Shown: positions 18,315 through 26,637 of the stretch, piece by piece
How the letters are laid out: each line of letters begins with the position of its first letter
Numbering within the stretch: position 1 is the first letter of the stretch
Assembly (NCBI RefSeq): GCF_012524165.2
Contig: NZ_JABACJ020000019.1
Span: 1-64,000, forward strand
DNA length: 64,000 nucleotides
Direction: 5' to 3'
Source of the DNA: Faecalicatena faecalis
GTDB lineage: Bacteria; Bacillota; Clostridia; Lachnospirales; Lachnospiraceae
Program-made: the position numbers and the translations under genes
The notes under the pieces: generated by a model
What the model was told of the DNA's origin: nothing
Database searches by the model: none
What the model saw: only the letters and a program-made list of their open reading frames with translations

Positions 18315-19094
18315 ATGAAGACAAAAGAAAAAAGCCTTGCTCTGGGCGTTGGGGTATTGGCGGTTCTAAGTGTATTTTTAGTATGGTATTTTGCTGCCTC
18401 CTATACAAAGGTCTCTCTGTTCTTCCCGACTCCGCAGAGAGTCTTCCAGAGATTTGTGGAGTCCCTGACTGTACCAATTGGAAAGTATACTCTTTTGATG
18501 CATGTGCTGTACAGCTTGAAGCGCGTATTTATTGGTTTCGGTCTGTCTTCTATAACAGGAATCATCCTGGGAGTTGCGATGGGGTACTCAAAAACAGTGA
18601 ATGCGATTGTAAGACCTATCTTTAATATCATCCGTCCGATTCCAGGACTCGCATGGATACCTCTTGCCATTCTATGGTTTGGAATCGGGGAGACGACCAA
18701 GTATTTTATCATCTTTATGGGGGGATTTGCGAATATCGTACTGAATTCGTTCGATGGTACCAATAAAGTGAATCCGACATTAGTAGGTGCGGCCGAACTT
18801 CTAGGTGCGAACAAGTTTCAGATTTTTACAAATATCATCCTGCCCAGTGCAATACCATATATTTTTGCTGGGCTTCAGGTCTCACTGTCAACGTCTTGGA
18901 TGGCAGTTCTGGCAGCAGAGATGATCAGTTCTTACGAAGGGGCCGGATGGATCATCAATATGGGAATGAACACCGGGGATACAGTCCTCATTCTGGTCGG
19001 TATGATTTCCATTGCTATTATTGGATTTGCCCTGGCAAATATTATGAGAGTTTTAGAAAGGAGATTGTGTTCATGGACGGAAAGGGGAAAATAA
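18315..19094 (+). CDS. ABC transporter permease 2 (SsuC/TauC-like)
   Basis: 259 residues, about six membrane helices, three bases after permease 1. It has the same family features (RPIPGLAWIPLAILWFG; coupling loop NPTLVGAAELLGANKFQIFTNIILPSAIP). Its end overlaps the ATPase 1 start by 22 bases. Confidence 0.9.
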   Translation: MKTKEKSLALGVGVLAVLSVFLVWYFAASYTKVSLFFPTPQRVFQRFVESLTVPIGKYTLLMHVLYSLKRVFIGFGLSSITGIILGVAMGYSKTVNAIVRPIFNIIRPIPGLAWIPLAILWFGIGETTKYFIIFMGGFANIVLNSFDGTNKVNPTLVGAAELLGANKFQIFTNIILPSAIPYIFAGLQVSLSTSWMAVLAAEMISSYEGAGWIINMGMNTGDTVLILVGMISIAIIGFALANIMRVLERRLCSWTERGK

Positions 19095-19879
19095 CAGTCA
19101 GATGTAAAGATCTCTGTAAAACTTTTTATGCAAAAAACAGAAAACAGGATGAAGAAAACGAGGTGATTCGGAATCTGAATCTGGAGGTCAGGGAAAATGA
19201 GTTCTTAGTTCTGTTCGGACCGGGACAATGTGGAAAAACGACGATTCTAAATCTGATGGCAGGGCTTGTAGAGCCAACGAGCGGGGAAATAGAGGTAAAT
19301 GGGAAAAAGGTGGATGGCCCCAGTAAAGACCGGGGAATGGTCTATCAGACAACGGCACTTTTTCCCTGGATGAGCGTGATGAAAAATGTGTCCTTCGGAC
19401 CGAGAATGCAGGGAGTCAAGAAGGCGGAATGGAAGAAAAGGGCACAGTATTATATTGATCTGGTAGGACTGACTGGATTTGAAGACAGTTATCCGGTAAA
19501 GCTTTCTGGCGGAATGCAGCAGCGTGTGGGGATTGCCCGGGCATACTGCAACGATCCAGATGTGATATTTATGGACGAGCCATTCGGTCATCTGGATGCA
19601 CAGACCAGATATTTAATGGAGGAAGAAATCGAAAAAATTTGTTCAAAAGAAAAGCGTACAGTCATTTTTGTTACGAACAATGTGGAGGAAGCAATTTATC
19701 TGGCAGATAGGATCGTGGTTCTGACGGATATGCCCACAACAGTGAAAAAGGAATATATGATTGAAATTCCGCGGCCAAGAGACTATACAAGCAAACAATT
19801 TTTGTCGCTCAGGGAAGAGATTACGCAATGTGTAGAAATCAGCGGAACTTTTGAGGAGGCAGGACATGGAGATGAATGA
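19073..19879 (+). CDS. ABC transporter ATPase 1 (H-loop His replaced by Asn)
   Basis: 268 residues, SsuB/TauB-like. Walker A is GPGQCGKTT (49-57), the Q-loop is at VYQ, the signature LSGGM is at 144-148, and Walker B is DVIFMDEP with Glu169. The switch histidine that normally follows the last strand (VTHD) reads VTNN, so His is replaced by Asn202. The ATG at 19073 has AAAGGAG 9 bases upstream. It overlaps permease 2 and the next ATPase gene. It is best read as one half of a heterodimer with the next gene product. Confidence 0.9.
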   Translation: MDGKGKITVRCKDLCKTFYAKNRKQDEENEVIRNLNLEVRENEFLVLFGPGQCGKTTILNLMAGLVEPTSGEIEVNGKKVDGPSKDRGMVYQTTALFPWMSVMKNVSFGPRMQGVKKAEWKKRAQYYIDLVGLTGFEDSYPVKLSGGMQQRVGIARAYCNDPDVIFMDEPFGHLDAQTRYLMEEEIEKICSKEKRTVIFVTNNVEEAIYLADRIVVLTDMPTTVKKEYMIEIPRPRDYTSKQFLSLREEITQCVEISGTFEEAGHGDE

Positions 19880-20618
19880 GAAAAAAGTAAAGGTGGAAGT
19901 GAAAAATCTGACAAAGTCTTTTGGAGATCTTCTTGTCCTGGATGATATTTCTTTTGATGTATATGACGGAGAGTTCCTTTGTATTGTAGGTCCTACCGGT
20001 TGTGGAAAAACAACATTTTTAAATTCATTGACGAAGGTGTATGATATTAATAAGGGAAGCATCAAGGTCGATGGTGAGGATATCCATCCGAAGAAACACA
20101 ATCTGGCTTATATCTTCCAGGAATACTCTACAATGGAGTGGTTGAATATTCAGGAAAATGTGGAATTTGGTTTGAAGGCAAAACGATTTCCTCCTGATAA
20201 GCTAAAAGAACGCTCGGATTATGTCATCAATATGGTCGGACTTGATAAATATCGGAATTATTATCCCAGCCAGCTTTCCGCAAGTATGCTGCAGAGAGTC
20301 GTGATAGCCCGGGCATTTGCCATAGAGCCGGACCTTCTGCTTATGGATGAACCATATGGGCAGTTGGATCTAACGTTAAAGTATAAGCTGGAGGATGAAT
20401 TACTGAAAATGTGGAATGAAGTCAAAACTACGGTATTGTTCATTACTCATAATATTGAGGAGGCCGTGTATTTGTCAGACCGTATTATTGTCCTGACAAA
20501 TAAACCCACACATATAAAAACGGAAATCATGAATGATCTCCCACGTCCAAGAAAGGTATCAGATCCAGAATTTGTAGCGCTCAGAAATAAGGTGACGGAT
20601 CTGATAAAATGGTGGTAA
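19866..20618 (+). CDS. ABC transporter ATPase 2 (degenerate signature motif)
   Basis: 250 residues. Walker A is GPTGCGKTT (42-50), Walker B is LLLMDEP with Glu162, and the switch His195 is present (ITHN). The signature motif is LSASM (137-141) instead of LSGGQ. Combined with ATPase 1, this gives one complete ATP site (this protein's Walker/His plus the LSGGM of ATPase 1) and one degenerate site. A TTG at 19851 is in frame, but AGGAGG lies 6 bases before the ATG at 19866. It overlaps the preceding gene by 14 bases and ends one base before the sulfatase ATG. Confidence 0.9.
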   Translation: MEMNEKKVKVEVKNLTKSFGDLLVLDDISFDVYDGEFLCIVGPTGCGKTTFLNSLTKVYDINKGSIKVDGEDIHPKKHNLAYIFQEYSTMEWLNIQENVEFGLKAKRFPPDKLKERSDYVINMVGLDKYRNYYPSQLSASMLQRVVIARAFAIEPDLLLMDEPYGQLDLTLKYKLEDELLKMWNEVKTTVLFITHNIEEAVYLSDRIIVLTNKPTHIKTEIMNDLPRPRKVSDPEFVALRNKVTDLIKWW

Positions 20619-20619
20619 T

Positions 20620-22077
20620 ATGGAAAAATATAACCTGATTATTATAACCCCGGATCAGATGCGTGCTGATTATTTGGGATGTTATGGACATCAAAGTATT
20701 GGGACGAAGCATATTGATGCGCTGGCGGAAAACGGGGTGCGTTTTCAAAATATGTACTGTGCTGCGCCCTTATGCGGACCAAGCAGATGCAGTTTTGCTA
20801 CGAGTACGTATTTTTCAGAACATAATCACAGAAATTACTGGTCCACGATCTCTCCATCCGTACCGAATGTAGTGACATCACTCAAACAGGCCGGATATAC
20901 CACGGGGATGTTCGGGAAAAATCATTTGTTCACATATTCGGAGCTGCCAAAGCTTTGGGATGAATTGGATGAAATCTGCCTTGGCAATTACGATGGGCAT
21001 CCACAATATGAGCATTCTTTTTCTTCTTTTACATTGGAGGAGGAACATCCTTTTAATATTACCCACAGATTAACAACAGAAGCAATTCAATTTGTGGAAA
21101 ACAATCAGGAAAAGCCATACCTTCTGTGGATAAATTATCAGGACCCGCATCCGGCCTTTTGTTGTCCCAGCCCATATGATACGATGTTCAATCCCAGTGA
21201 GATTGAGATACCTGTTACCTTCCGGGAATATGACAAGGATTGCCAGCCGGTCAAGAACGAGGTATTTAGAAAGCATTCGGAAATGGATCAATGTACGGAT
21301 GAAGATCTGAAAAGGGCGATTGCTCATTATATGGGGCAGATTCGTTATGTTGATGATAATGTAGGTCGGCTTGTGGAGGCTTTAAAGAGAACAAAACAGG
21401 ATAAGAAGACGGTTATCTTGTTCTTTTCTGACCATGGCGAACTGTTGGGCGATTATGGCATGACTCATAAGAACCCTACTTTCTATGAATGCCTGTCTCA
21501 TATTCCGGCTATTTTGGTACATCCTGACGGGAGATGGAGAAGTACTGTGTTTGATGGACTAACAGAAGAGGTTGATATGGTGCCCACTCTGTTGGAGATT
21601 TTGGGGATAGAGATTCCGCCGACTATGGTAGGAAAATCTTGGGTAAGTGCCCTGGATGAAGGCGATGTCAGCGGAAAAGAAACGATTCTGTGTGAAGCCG
21701 GGGGCGGCTGTCCAACTTATAAGGACGCGATTCCCGGGTTTACATTAACGGCACCCCATGCACCAACCTCTTTTGGACCCGGTGCCATGATAAGAAAAGG
21801 CAGTTGGAAGCTCTCTATTTATGCAGATGACAGAGGAGAACTATATGATTTGGAATCAGACCCGCATGAGTTACATAATCTGTATCAGGATAAAGCATAC
21901 GAAGATATCAAGAGTGAGATGACGCTGCTTTTGCTGAAACGAGTCATGAGCGTGAAGGTGAGAGATATCCATAAACTGGATTGGGATTATCGGCAATATC
22001 CTCATGATGTCAGGTTTGAGCCGCTGGAATCCTTTGGGGCTGTTCTGGAAGATATCAGGGCTAGCGGAGAATATTAA
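20620..22077 (+). CDS. Type I (formylglycine) sulfatase, cytoplasmic
   Basis: 485 residues. It hydrolyses sulfate esters. The active-site motif CGPSR starts at Cys52, the residue converted to formylglycine. Since it is Cys and the host appears anaerobic, the radical-SAM maturase anSME is expected, but it is not in this window. Metal-site residues are seen near the N-terminus (ITPDQMR, Asp12) and at FFSDHGELLGDYGMTHK. There is no signal peptide, so the enzyme acts in the cytosol on imported substrate, like the Pseudomonas AtsA that travels with an SsuA-like importer. Some members of this superfamily are phosphonate-ester hydrolases, an alternative that cannot be excluded. Confidence 0.88.
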   Translation: MEKYNLIIITPDQMRADYLGCYGHQSIGTKHIDALAENGVRFQNMYCAAPLCGPSRCSFATSTYFSEHNHRNYWSTISPSVPNVVTSLKQAGYTTGMFGKNHLFTYSELPKLWDELDEICLGNYDGHPQYEHSFSSFTLEEEHPFNITHRLTTEAIQFVENNQEKPYLLWINYQDPHPAFCCPSPYDTMFNPSEIEIPVTFREYDKDCQPVKNEVFRKHSEMDQCTDEDLKRAIAHYMGQIRYVDDNVGRLVEALKRTKQDKKTVILFFSDHGELLGDYGMTHKNPTFYECLSHIPAILVHPDGRWRSTVFDGLTEEVDMVPTLLEILGIEIPPTMVGKSWVSALDEGDVSGKETILCEAGGGCPTYKDAIPGFTLTAPHAPTSFGPGAMIRKGSWKLSIYADDRGELYDLESDPHELHNLYQDKAYEDIKSEMTLLLLKRVMSVKVRDIHKLDWDYRQYPHDVRFEPLESFGAVLEDIRASGEY

Positions 22078-22087
22078 AATTCTCCGC
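22064..22087 (+). terminator. Hairpin spanning the sulfatase stop codon
   Basis: GCGGAGAAT (22064-22072) pairs perfectly with ATTCTCCGC (22079-22087), and the stop codon is in the loop region. The T-rich stretch after it is weak, so termination may be partial. Confidence 0.5.
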
Positions 22088-22176
22088 AGATTATTCTTGT
22101 CAGAGTCGGTTTATAGCCACTGATGACAGGAAAATAAAAAAAGTTTCAAAAAAATAAAAAAAATTTAAAAAAGGGG

Positions 22177-22205
22177 TTGCATTTTCTCGAAAGATTAGAT
22201 ATAAT
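22177..22205 (+). promoter_or_regulatory. Promoter of tRNA-Lys
   Basis: TTGCAT (22177-22182) and a perfect TATAAT (22200-22205) are 17 bases apart, followed about 44 bases later by the mature tRNA. The upstream A/T tract (22136-22172) looks like an UP element. Confidence 0.8.
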
Positions 22206-22248
22206 ATCACTTGCGTCGAGGGAATACGATGCAAACAAAATAAGGCTT

Positions 22249-22321
22249 GCGCGATTAGCTCAGTTGGTAGAGCACCTGACTCTTAATCAGGGTGTCCAGG
22301 GTTCGAACCCCTGATCGCGCA
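22249..22321 (+). tRNA. tRNA-Lys (anticodon CTT)
   Basis: The cloverleaf is complete. The acceptor stem GCGCGAT pairs with ATCGCGC. The D arm is GCTC..GAGC. The anticodon stem is CCTGA/TCAGG with loop CTCTTAA (anticodon CTT, reading AAG). The T arm is CAGGG-TTCGAAC-CCCTG and the discriminator base is A. CCA is not encoded. Confidence 0.97.
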
Positions 22322-22328
22322 TTCGAAG

Positions 22329-22371
22329 CACTGTTTTCGTGGAGTTGGAGTCACGGGGACGGTGTTTTTTT
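22329..22371 (+). terminator. Terminator after tRNA-Lys
   Basis: A 13-base stem with G-U pairs (22329-22341 with 22352-22364) is followed by seven T. Confidence 0.85.
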
Positions 22372-22491
22372 CGCGTAAAAGCTCCCGGAAAATGGGAGTA
22401 CTCCAATGAGATCAGAGACGGCGCTATGACTCAGAAAAAAGTGGAAGGCCTGAAAGAATTAAAGATGAAGTATGTAGGTGTCGGGGAATAA
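22372..22491 (+). pseudogene. Possible gene remnant after tRNA-Lys
   Basis: An open frame with no credible start reads RVKAPGKWEYSNEIRDGA, then MTQKKVEGLKELKMKYVGVGE, and stops at 22489. An ATG at 22426 would give 21 residues without a ribosome-binding site. The composition looks protein-like, but I do not recognise it. It may be the tail of a gene lost by deletion or integration next to the tRNA. Confidence 0.25.
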
Positions 22492-22572
22492 CAGAGCCAG
22501 TAGATACAAACTGCTTCATGAGAAAATAAAACGGATGTTGAATATCCACTTTACAGGAAGCGGGGACAGAAG

Positions 22573-24975
22573 ATGGAAGTAATGCGGACGATCATGGATT
22601 TTGAATTTGATACAGCGAAAGTGCAGAGTATGCATTTTCATCAGAATCCGGAGATTCTTTACGTACTTGATGGGAAAGCGGAGGTCCAGATCGAAACTGA
22701 GAAATATGAACTGGAGAAGGGGGACTTTCTCTTCGTGAATGTGAACAAGAGGCACTCTCTCTTTGAGACGGAGAAGGAGCTTCTGTTCGCCAGATTCCGC
22801 ATTAATTTTTCCATGCTGTCGGATTATCTTGGCACGAATCAGATTCTGTTCTGGTGTAATACTACTGCGGATAAAAATGAGGCGTATGACCACCTCGGGC
22901 GGATTCTGGACCGTATCCTGAACCGTTTTTACGATAAGGAAAAGGAAGGCGCCCTTTATCTGAACAGTATCTATTATGAGGCGCTGTATGTGCTGACCAG
23001 TTATTTTATGGTGAAGTCGGATGATATCCGGCTGAAAGATAAAGGGGGACCGGACAATTCCAGGGTTTTTGAGATTCAGAACTATGTGCAGGCGAATTAT
23101 CAGAAGCAGATCAGCCTGAATGATCTGGCGAAGAAACTTTACCTGTCCAATGCATATCTATCTAAATATATTAAAAAGAGATTTGGCTTAAGCTTCGTGG
23201 AATATGTGAATAATATCCGGCTGTTCCATGCAGTGGATGAGCTTTTGTATGGGGAAAAGAAGATTACCCGGATCGCGCTGGACAATGGATTTTCGACGAC
23301 AGCTTCGTTCAACAAGACATTCAAGGATGTCTATCATATGACGCCTTCTGCTTACCGGACCAGTGTCAGGCAGGAGACGCAGGGGGATGAAAAGGAAGAA
23401 CAGTCTAGGGCAGAGATCGAACAGAGGGTAAAGGACTATCTGGCAGGAAATAATTTTGTGCCGGATGAGACAGCGACAAAGAATCTGGGTGTTGTGACCG
23501 TGGATGCCGAGAAGACGGTGCCGCTTAAAAAGTCCTGGTGCGAGATCATCAATGTCGGGAAGATCGAGGCTCTGCTGGACTGTGATATACAGCGCCAGGT
23601 CCTGATGATGAAAGAAGAAATCGGGTTCAAATATGTCCGCATCTGGAATATTTTTGTGCAGGAAATGTATGAAGAGAGGGACGGGGACTGGCATTATAAT
23701 TTCAGCCGAATTGACCGCGGGCTGGATTTCCTCGTTGAAAACGGTCTGAAACCATATATTGAGCTGTCTTTTAAGCCAATCCATGTCAGCTATTCGATTA
23801 ATTCCACATTGGCAGAGAAGGATAATCACATCATCTTCCATGAGCGTGACAGTTATGAGAAGGTAATGAATGATCTGGCCTCCCATTTGGTCAACCGCTA
23901 TGGAATGGATGAGATCGAGACCTGGTATTTTGAGCTCTGGAAGGACGACCGGCTGAATATGCTGGATGAGAATGGATGGTATTTTGACTGCTTTGAGATT
24001 GGATATCTTGCATTGAAGCGGGTCTCAGAAAAAATAAAGGCTGGCGGGGCTGGATTTGCATTGGGTTACGACCGCTATCAGTATCATGACCTGATCAGAA
24101 ACTGGAAGAAACGCCGGATCAAACCGGATTTTATCAGTGTGTATTCATACTCCTATCTGTTGATCCAGCAGAATGGAATGTATTTTGGAAAGCGTTCTTT
24201 AGACAGTAACTTTGTGAAGAACCAGCTGGATATTTTTAAAGAGGTGTTAAGAGAAGAAGATTTTCTGCCTGAGGAGCTTCATATAACGGAGTGGAACTTT
24301 ACAATCTCCAACCGGAACTGCATTAACGACAGTTGTGCACAGGGGGCTTATGTTATGAAGTCCTGTATCAATTCCGTTGGAAATGTGGACAAGATGGGAT
24401 TCTGGCACGGCTGTGATCTTAATTCGGAATATTATGATACAGAAGCGGTATTGTATGGAGACAATGGTCTTCTTACACGGGATGGTATTAAGAAGCCATC
24501 CTTTTATGCCTTTCATTTCCTGCATTTTTTGCAGGATCAGATGCTGGGAAAGACCGAGAATGCGCTGATCTCCACAAATGGAAGAGGGATCTATACGATC
24601 GTCTGCCACAACTGCAAGCAGTTTAATTACCGCTATACGATGAAGGAAGAGAAGGATATCCGAGTCGATGATCTGTATGAACTTTATGAAGATCTGGACA
24701 CGATTCATTTAAAATTCCGCATTCAGAATGTGAAGAATGGGGAGTATATCATGCGTGTATTCTATGTGAATCCGGAGAATGGAAGTGTGCAGGATATCTG
24801 GAGAGAGATGGATTATATGAAGAATCTGTCAAAGGGTGAAGTCGATTATATACGCCGCGGGGCCATGCCGAAGGTCGGGATGCGCAAGATCAAGGTGGAA
24901 GACGGGGAACTGTGGGTAGAGACACAGATGAAGGCACATGAGATCAAGGTGATGGAGATCTATTATCAGTATTAG
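22573..24975 (+). CDS. AraC regulator fused to a GH39-like domain (copy 1)
   Basis: 800 residues. Order: cupin-like AraC ligand-binding domain (about 1-130; HxHxNPEI, EKGDFLFVNVNKRH), a helical linker, two AraC helix-turn-helix motifs (about 175-275; SLNDLAKKLYLSNAYLSKYIKKRF and ITRIALDNGFSTTASFNKTFK), then a glycoside hydrolase family 39-like barrel (about 340-700) and a short beta domain. The nucleophile position is kept (Glu573 in ITEWN). The acid/base motif of GH39 (WNEP) reads W-K-D at 456-458. The barrel is therefore more likely a glycoside sensor than an enzyme. There is no signal peptide. It is paralogous to the protein at 36587, and the two flank the C-glycoside operon, which they probably regulate. 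Confidence 0.88.
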   Translation: MEVMRTIMDFEFDTAKVQSMHFHQNPEILYVLDGKAEVQIETEKYELEKGDFLFVNVNKRHSLFETEKELLFARFRINFSMLSDYLGTNQILFWCNTTADKNEAYDHLGRILDRILNRFYDKEKEGALYLNSIYYEALYVLTSYFMVKSDDIRLKDKGGPDNSRVFEIQNYVQANYQKQISLNDLAKKLYLSNAYLSKYIKKRFGLSFVEYVNNIRLFHAVDELLYGEKKITRIALDNGFSTTASFNKTFKDVYHMTPSAYRTSVRQETQGDEKEEQSRAEIEQRVKDYLAGNNFVPDETATKNLGVVTVDAEKTVPLKKSWCEIINVGKIEALLDCDIQRQVLMMKEEIGFKYVRIWNIFVQEMYEERDGDWHYNFSRIDRGLDFLVENGLKPYIELSFKPIHVSYSINSTLAEKDNHIIFHERDSYEKVMNDLASHLVNRYGMDEIETWYFELWKDDRLNMLDENGWYFDCFEIGYLALKRVSEKIKAGGAGFALGYDRYQYHDLIRNWKKRRIKPDFISVYSYSYLLIQQNGMYFGKRSLDSNFVKNQLDIFKEVLREEDFLPEELHITEWNFTISNRNCINDSCAQGAYVMKSCINSVGNVDKMGFWHGCDLNSEYYDTEAVLYGDNGLLTRDGIKKPSFYAFHFLHFLQDQMLGKTENALISTNGRGIYTIVCHNCKQFNYRYTMKEEKDIRVDDLYELYEDLDTIHLKFRIQNVKNGEYIMRVFYVNPENGSVQDIWREMDYMKNLSKGEVDYIRRGAMPKVGMRKIKVEDGELWVETQMKAHEIKVMEIYYQY

Positions 24976-25004
24976 AGGAACTCAGTTAAGGTATTAAAAT
25001 AAAC

Positions 25005-25033
25005 TTTACATAAGGATTAACAGATGCTATAAT
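25005..25033 (+). promoter_or_regulatory. Promoter of the antitoxin RNA
   Basis: TTTACA (25005-25010) and a perfect TATAAT (25028-25033) are 17 bases apart. Transcription would start near 25040. Confidence 0.75.
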
Positions 25034-25039
25034 GTCTTT

Positions 25040-25145
25040 AGAAAAGGAAAGTACCCACTCCAAAGTGGATGCTCCCGAAGGTGGTTATTTACCTCTCAAT
25101 GAGAGGCGCCCACTCCGTTTGCCGACGGGGTGGGCATTATTTTTT
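25040..25145 (+). ncRNA. Putative antisense antitoxin RNA of a type I module
   Basis: A strong promoter and a terminator bracket about 105 bases that contain no credible ORF. The RNA is complementary to the 3' end and 3' UTR of the holin-like toxin mRNA on the other strand, the arrangement known for type I pairs such as txpA/RatA and bsrG/SR4. The RNA contains hairpins of its own (for example CCACTCC...AGTGG near 25053-25067). Confidence 0.65.
25108..25142 (+). terminator. Terminator of the antitoxin RNA
   Basis: GCCCACTCCGT (25108-25118) pairs with ACGGGGTGGGC (25125-25135), one G-U pair, followed by ATTATTTTTTT. It runs into the last codons of the toxin gene. Confidence 0.85.
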
Positions 25146-25262
25146 TCGCTTGTGGTTCCTATCTCGATCGAGAAAGGCAAGCAACGCGATAATTAAGCTG
25201 CCGAAGGATATCAGCAAAGCTAATATACCTATAATGACTGTAATAGTCTCGAAAGCTGTCAT
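25137..25262 (-). CDS. Putative holin-like (type I) toxin
   Basis: 41 residues: a short start MTAFETIT, one membrane helix (about 8-31) and a charged basic tail DRDRNHKRKK. This matches the holin-like toxin family (Hol-Tox) of Firmicutes, small membrane proteins that act on the cell's own membrane when not repressed. GGGGAGGT lies 7 bases before this ATG, while the longer in-frame start at 25325 has no such site, so the 41-residue form is chosen. Its 3' end overlaps the convergent antisense RNA. Confidence 0.8.
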   Translation of the reverse strand: MTAFETITVIIGILALLISFGSLIIALLAFLDRDRNHKRKK

Positions 25263-25352
25263 ATGCGCCACCTCCCCTCGTATGTATTCCGCCGGACCGG
25301 TTATCAGACTCCGGGAGGATGCCACCCTGTCATGGGTATTTTCCGTGAACGT

Positions 25353-25380
25353 ATTCTACCATATTGATCGGGAAACTCAA
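25353..25380 (-). promoter_or_regulatory. Promoter of the toxin gene
   Basis: On the minus strand TTGAGT (25380-25375) and TAGAAT (25358-25353) are 16 bases apart, leaving a 5' UTR of roughly 85 bases before the toxin ATG. Confidence 0.5.
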
Positions 25381-25424
25381 TTCTATTCCCGATAATCTGT
25401 TACAAACATAATACTCCTCAGACC

Positions 25425-25467
25425 AATAGGACAAAAAAGTATATGCTTTTTTTGTCCTATTTTTTTG
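25425..25467. terminator. Terminator-like hairpin upstream of the C-glycoside operon
   Basis: AATAGGACAAAAAAG (25425-25439) pairs with the complementary run at 25446-25461, followed by more T. It insulates the operon from upstream transcription. The rest of 25263-25597 holds the toxin promoter and the operon promoter and nothing else recognisable. Confidence 0.75.
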
Positions 25468-25518
25468 CGCCCAAAAAAAAGGGTCAAAATCCGGCAGTAA
25501 ATAAGGTTAATCCGGGGA

Positions 25519-25547
25519 AAGTCATCTTCAATGTTATCCGATATAAT
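25519..25547 (+). promoter_or_regulatory. Promoter of the C-glycoside operon
   Basis: A perfect -10 TATAAT lies at 25542-25547. The -35 region 17 bases upstream (AAGTCA) is poor. A good -10 with a poor -35 is typical of activator-dependent promoters and fits control by the AraC-type proteins on either side. Confidence 0.55.
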
Positions 25548-25597
25548 GATATCAAGATGAAAGAGAAACAAGCAGCAAATAAAAAGGAGAGAAAGCT

Positions 25598-26518
25598 ATG
25601 AAATTAGGATTTGTAAGTGCAATTCTTGATACATGGAGTTTTGAGGAGATGATCGATTTCGCATCCTCCCATGGTTTCGAGTGTGTGGAAGTGGCATGCT
25701 GGCCGCAGGGAAAGGCAGAGCGCAGATATGCAGGTGTCAGCCACATCGACGTAGACAAGGTGCTTGAAGACGATGAGTATACAAAACATGTTTTAGATTA
25801 CAGCAAAGAGAAAAATGTAGAGATTTCTTCTCTTGCATTTTACCCGAACACAATGGACGGAAACCTTGAGAAACGTGAAGCCGCTGTCTCACATTTGAAG
25901 AACGTGATCAGAGCAAGCCACAAACTCGGTGTCGGCATGGTTACAACATTTATCGGAAGAGACCAGGCGAAGACAGTAGAAGAGAACCTGGAACTGGTGA
26001 AAGAGGTATGGCCTTCCATCATTCAGCTTGCAGAAGAGCTTGATGTAAAAGTTGCAATTGAGAACTGCCCGATGTTATTCGGAGCAGACCAGTGGCCGGG
26101 CGGACAGAATCTGATGACAACTCCGAGAATCTGGAGACAGGTATTTGAGATTCTGAACAGTGACCATCTGGGAATCAACTACGATCCATCACACTTCGTA
26201 TGGCAGATGATCGATTATATTAAGCCGATCTACGAATTTAAAGATAAGATCTTCCACGTACATTACAAAGACATCAAAGTATATCCTGACCGCCTGAATG
26301 ACTGTGGAATCATGGCATATCCATTAGACTTCATGTCACCGAAGCTTCCGGGACTCGGAGATGTAGACTGGGGAAAATATGTTTCCGCACTGACAGACAT
26401 CGGATATGACGGATGCACCTGCATCGAGGTAGAGGATAAGGCATTCGAAGGTACAAAGGAAAAAGTCGAGGCATCACTTGTATTAAGCCAGAGATATTTA
26501 AAGCAGTTTGTGATCTAG
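25598..26518 (+). CDS. Sugar phosphate isomerase/epimerase-family protein
   Basis: 306 residues, a TIM-barrel of the AP-endonuclease-2 superfamily (xylose-isomerase-like). Metal-site signatures are visible: IENCPM (Glu about 154), INYDPSHF (Asp about 199), HVHYKD, and CIEVED near the end. It is the first gene of the operon, with AAGGAGAG before the ATG. It is only distantly like the alpha subunit further down and lacks that protein's partner arrangement, so it more likely isomerises or epimerises the oxo-sugar released by the pathway. That role is inferred from context. Confidence 0.8.
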   Translation: MKLGFVSAILDTWSFEEMIDFASSHGFECVEVACWPQGKAERRYAGVSHIDVDKVLEDDEYTKHVLDYSKEKNVEISSLAFYPNTMDGNLEKREAAVSHLKNVIRASHKLGVGMVTTFIGRDQAKTVEENLELVKEVWPSIIQLAEELDVKVAIENCPMLFGADQWPGGQNLMTTPRIWRQVFEILNSDHLGINYDPSHFVWQMIDYIKPIYEFKDKIFHVHYKDIKVYPDRLNDCGIMAYPLDFMSPKLPGLGDVDWGKYVSALTDIGYDGCTCIEVEDKAFEGTKEKVEASLVLSQRYLKQFVI

Positions 26519-26564
26519 TCTCATCAGAAAAGTGAAAAAGAATATTCGCTTTAATGAGATCAGA
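26519..26564 (+). repeat. 3' element shared with the region after 52721
   Basis: Directly after the stop: TCTCATCA (26519-26526), then AGAATATTCGCTTT (26539-26552). The same two blocks follow the stop at 52721. The next 12 bases (AATGAGATCAGA, 26553-26564) recur at 22405-22416. The outer TCTCAT and ATGAGA, and AAAGTG with CGCTTT, can pair into a weak hairpin. Confidence 0.45.
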
Positions 26565-26637
26565 AAACACACATTTATATAGAAGCAGAACAATTACATA
26601 AACAAAATAAATATCATATAAAAAGGAGAAAGAAAAA

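Noticed and set aside
22249..22491. Integrated mobile element at tRNA-Lys
   Set aside because: No integrase, no duplicated tRNA 3' end and no direct repeat was found; only a weak gene remnant lies next to it.
22573..24975. Annotation as an active GH39 xylosidase
   Set aside because: No signal peptide, an AraC DNA-binding region in front, and no acid/base Glu in the expected motif.
25069..25395. 108-residue plus-strand frame across the toxin locus
   Set aside because: It runs antisense to the holin-like toxin and its leader and lacks a start signal; the strand is better explained by the antisense RNA.
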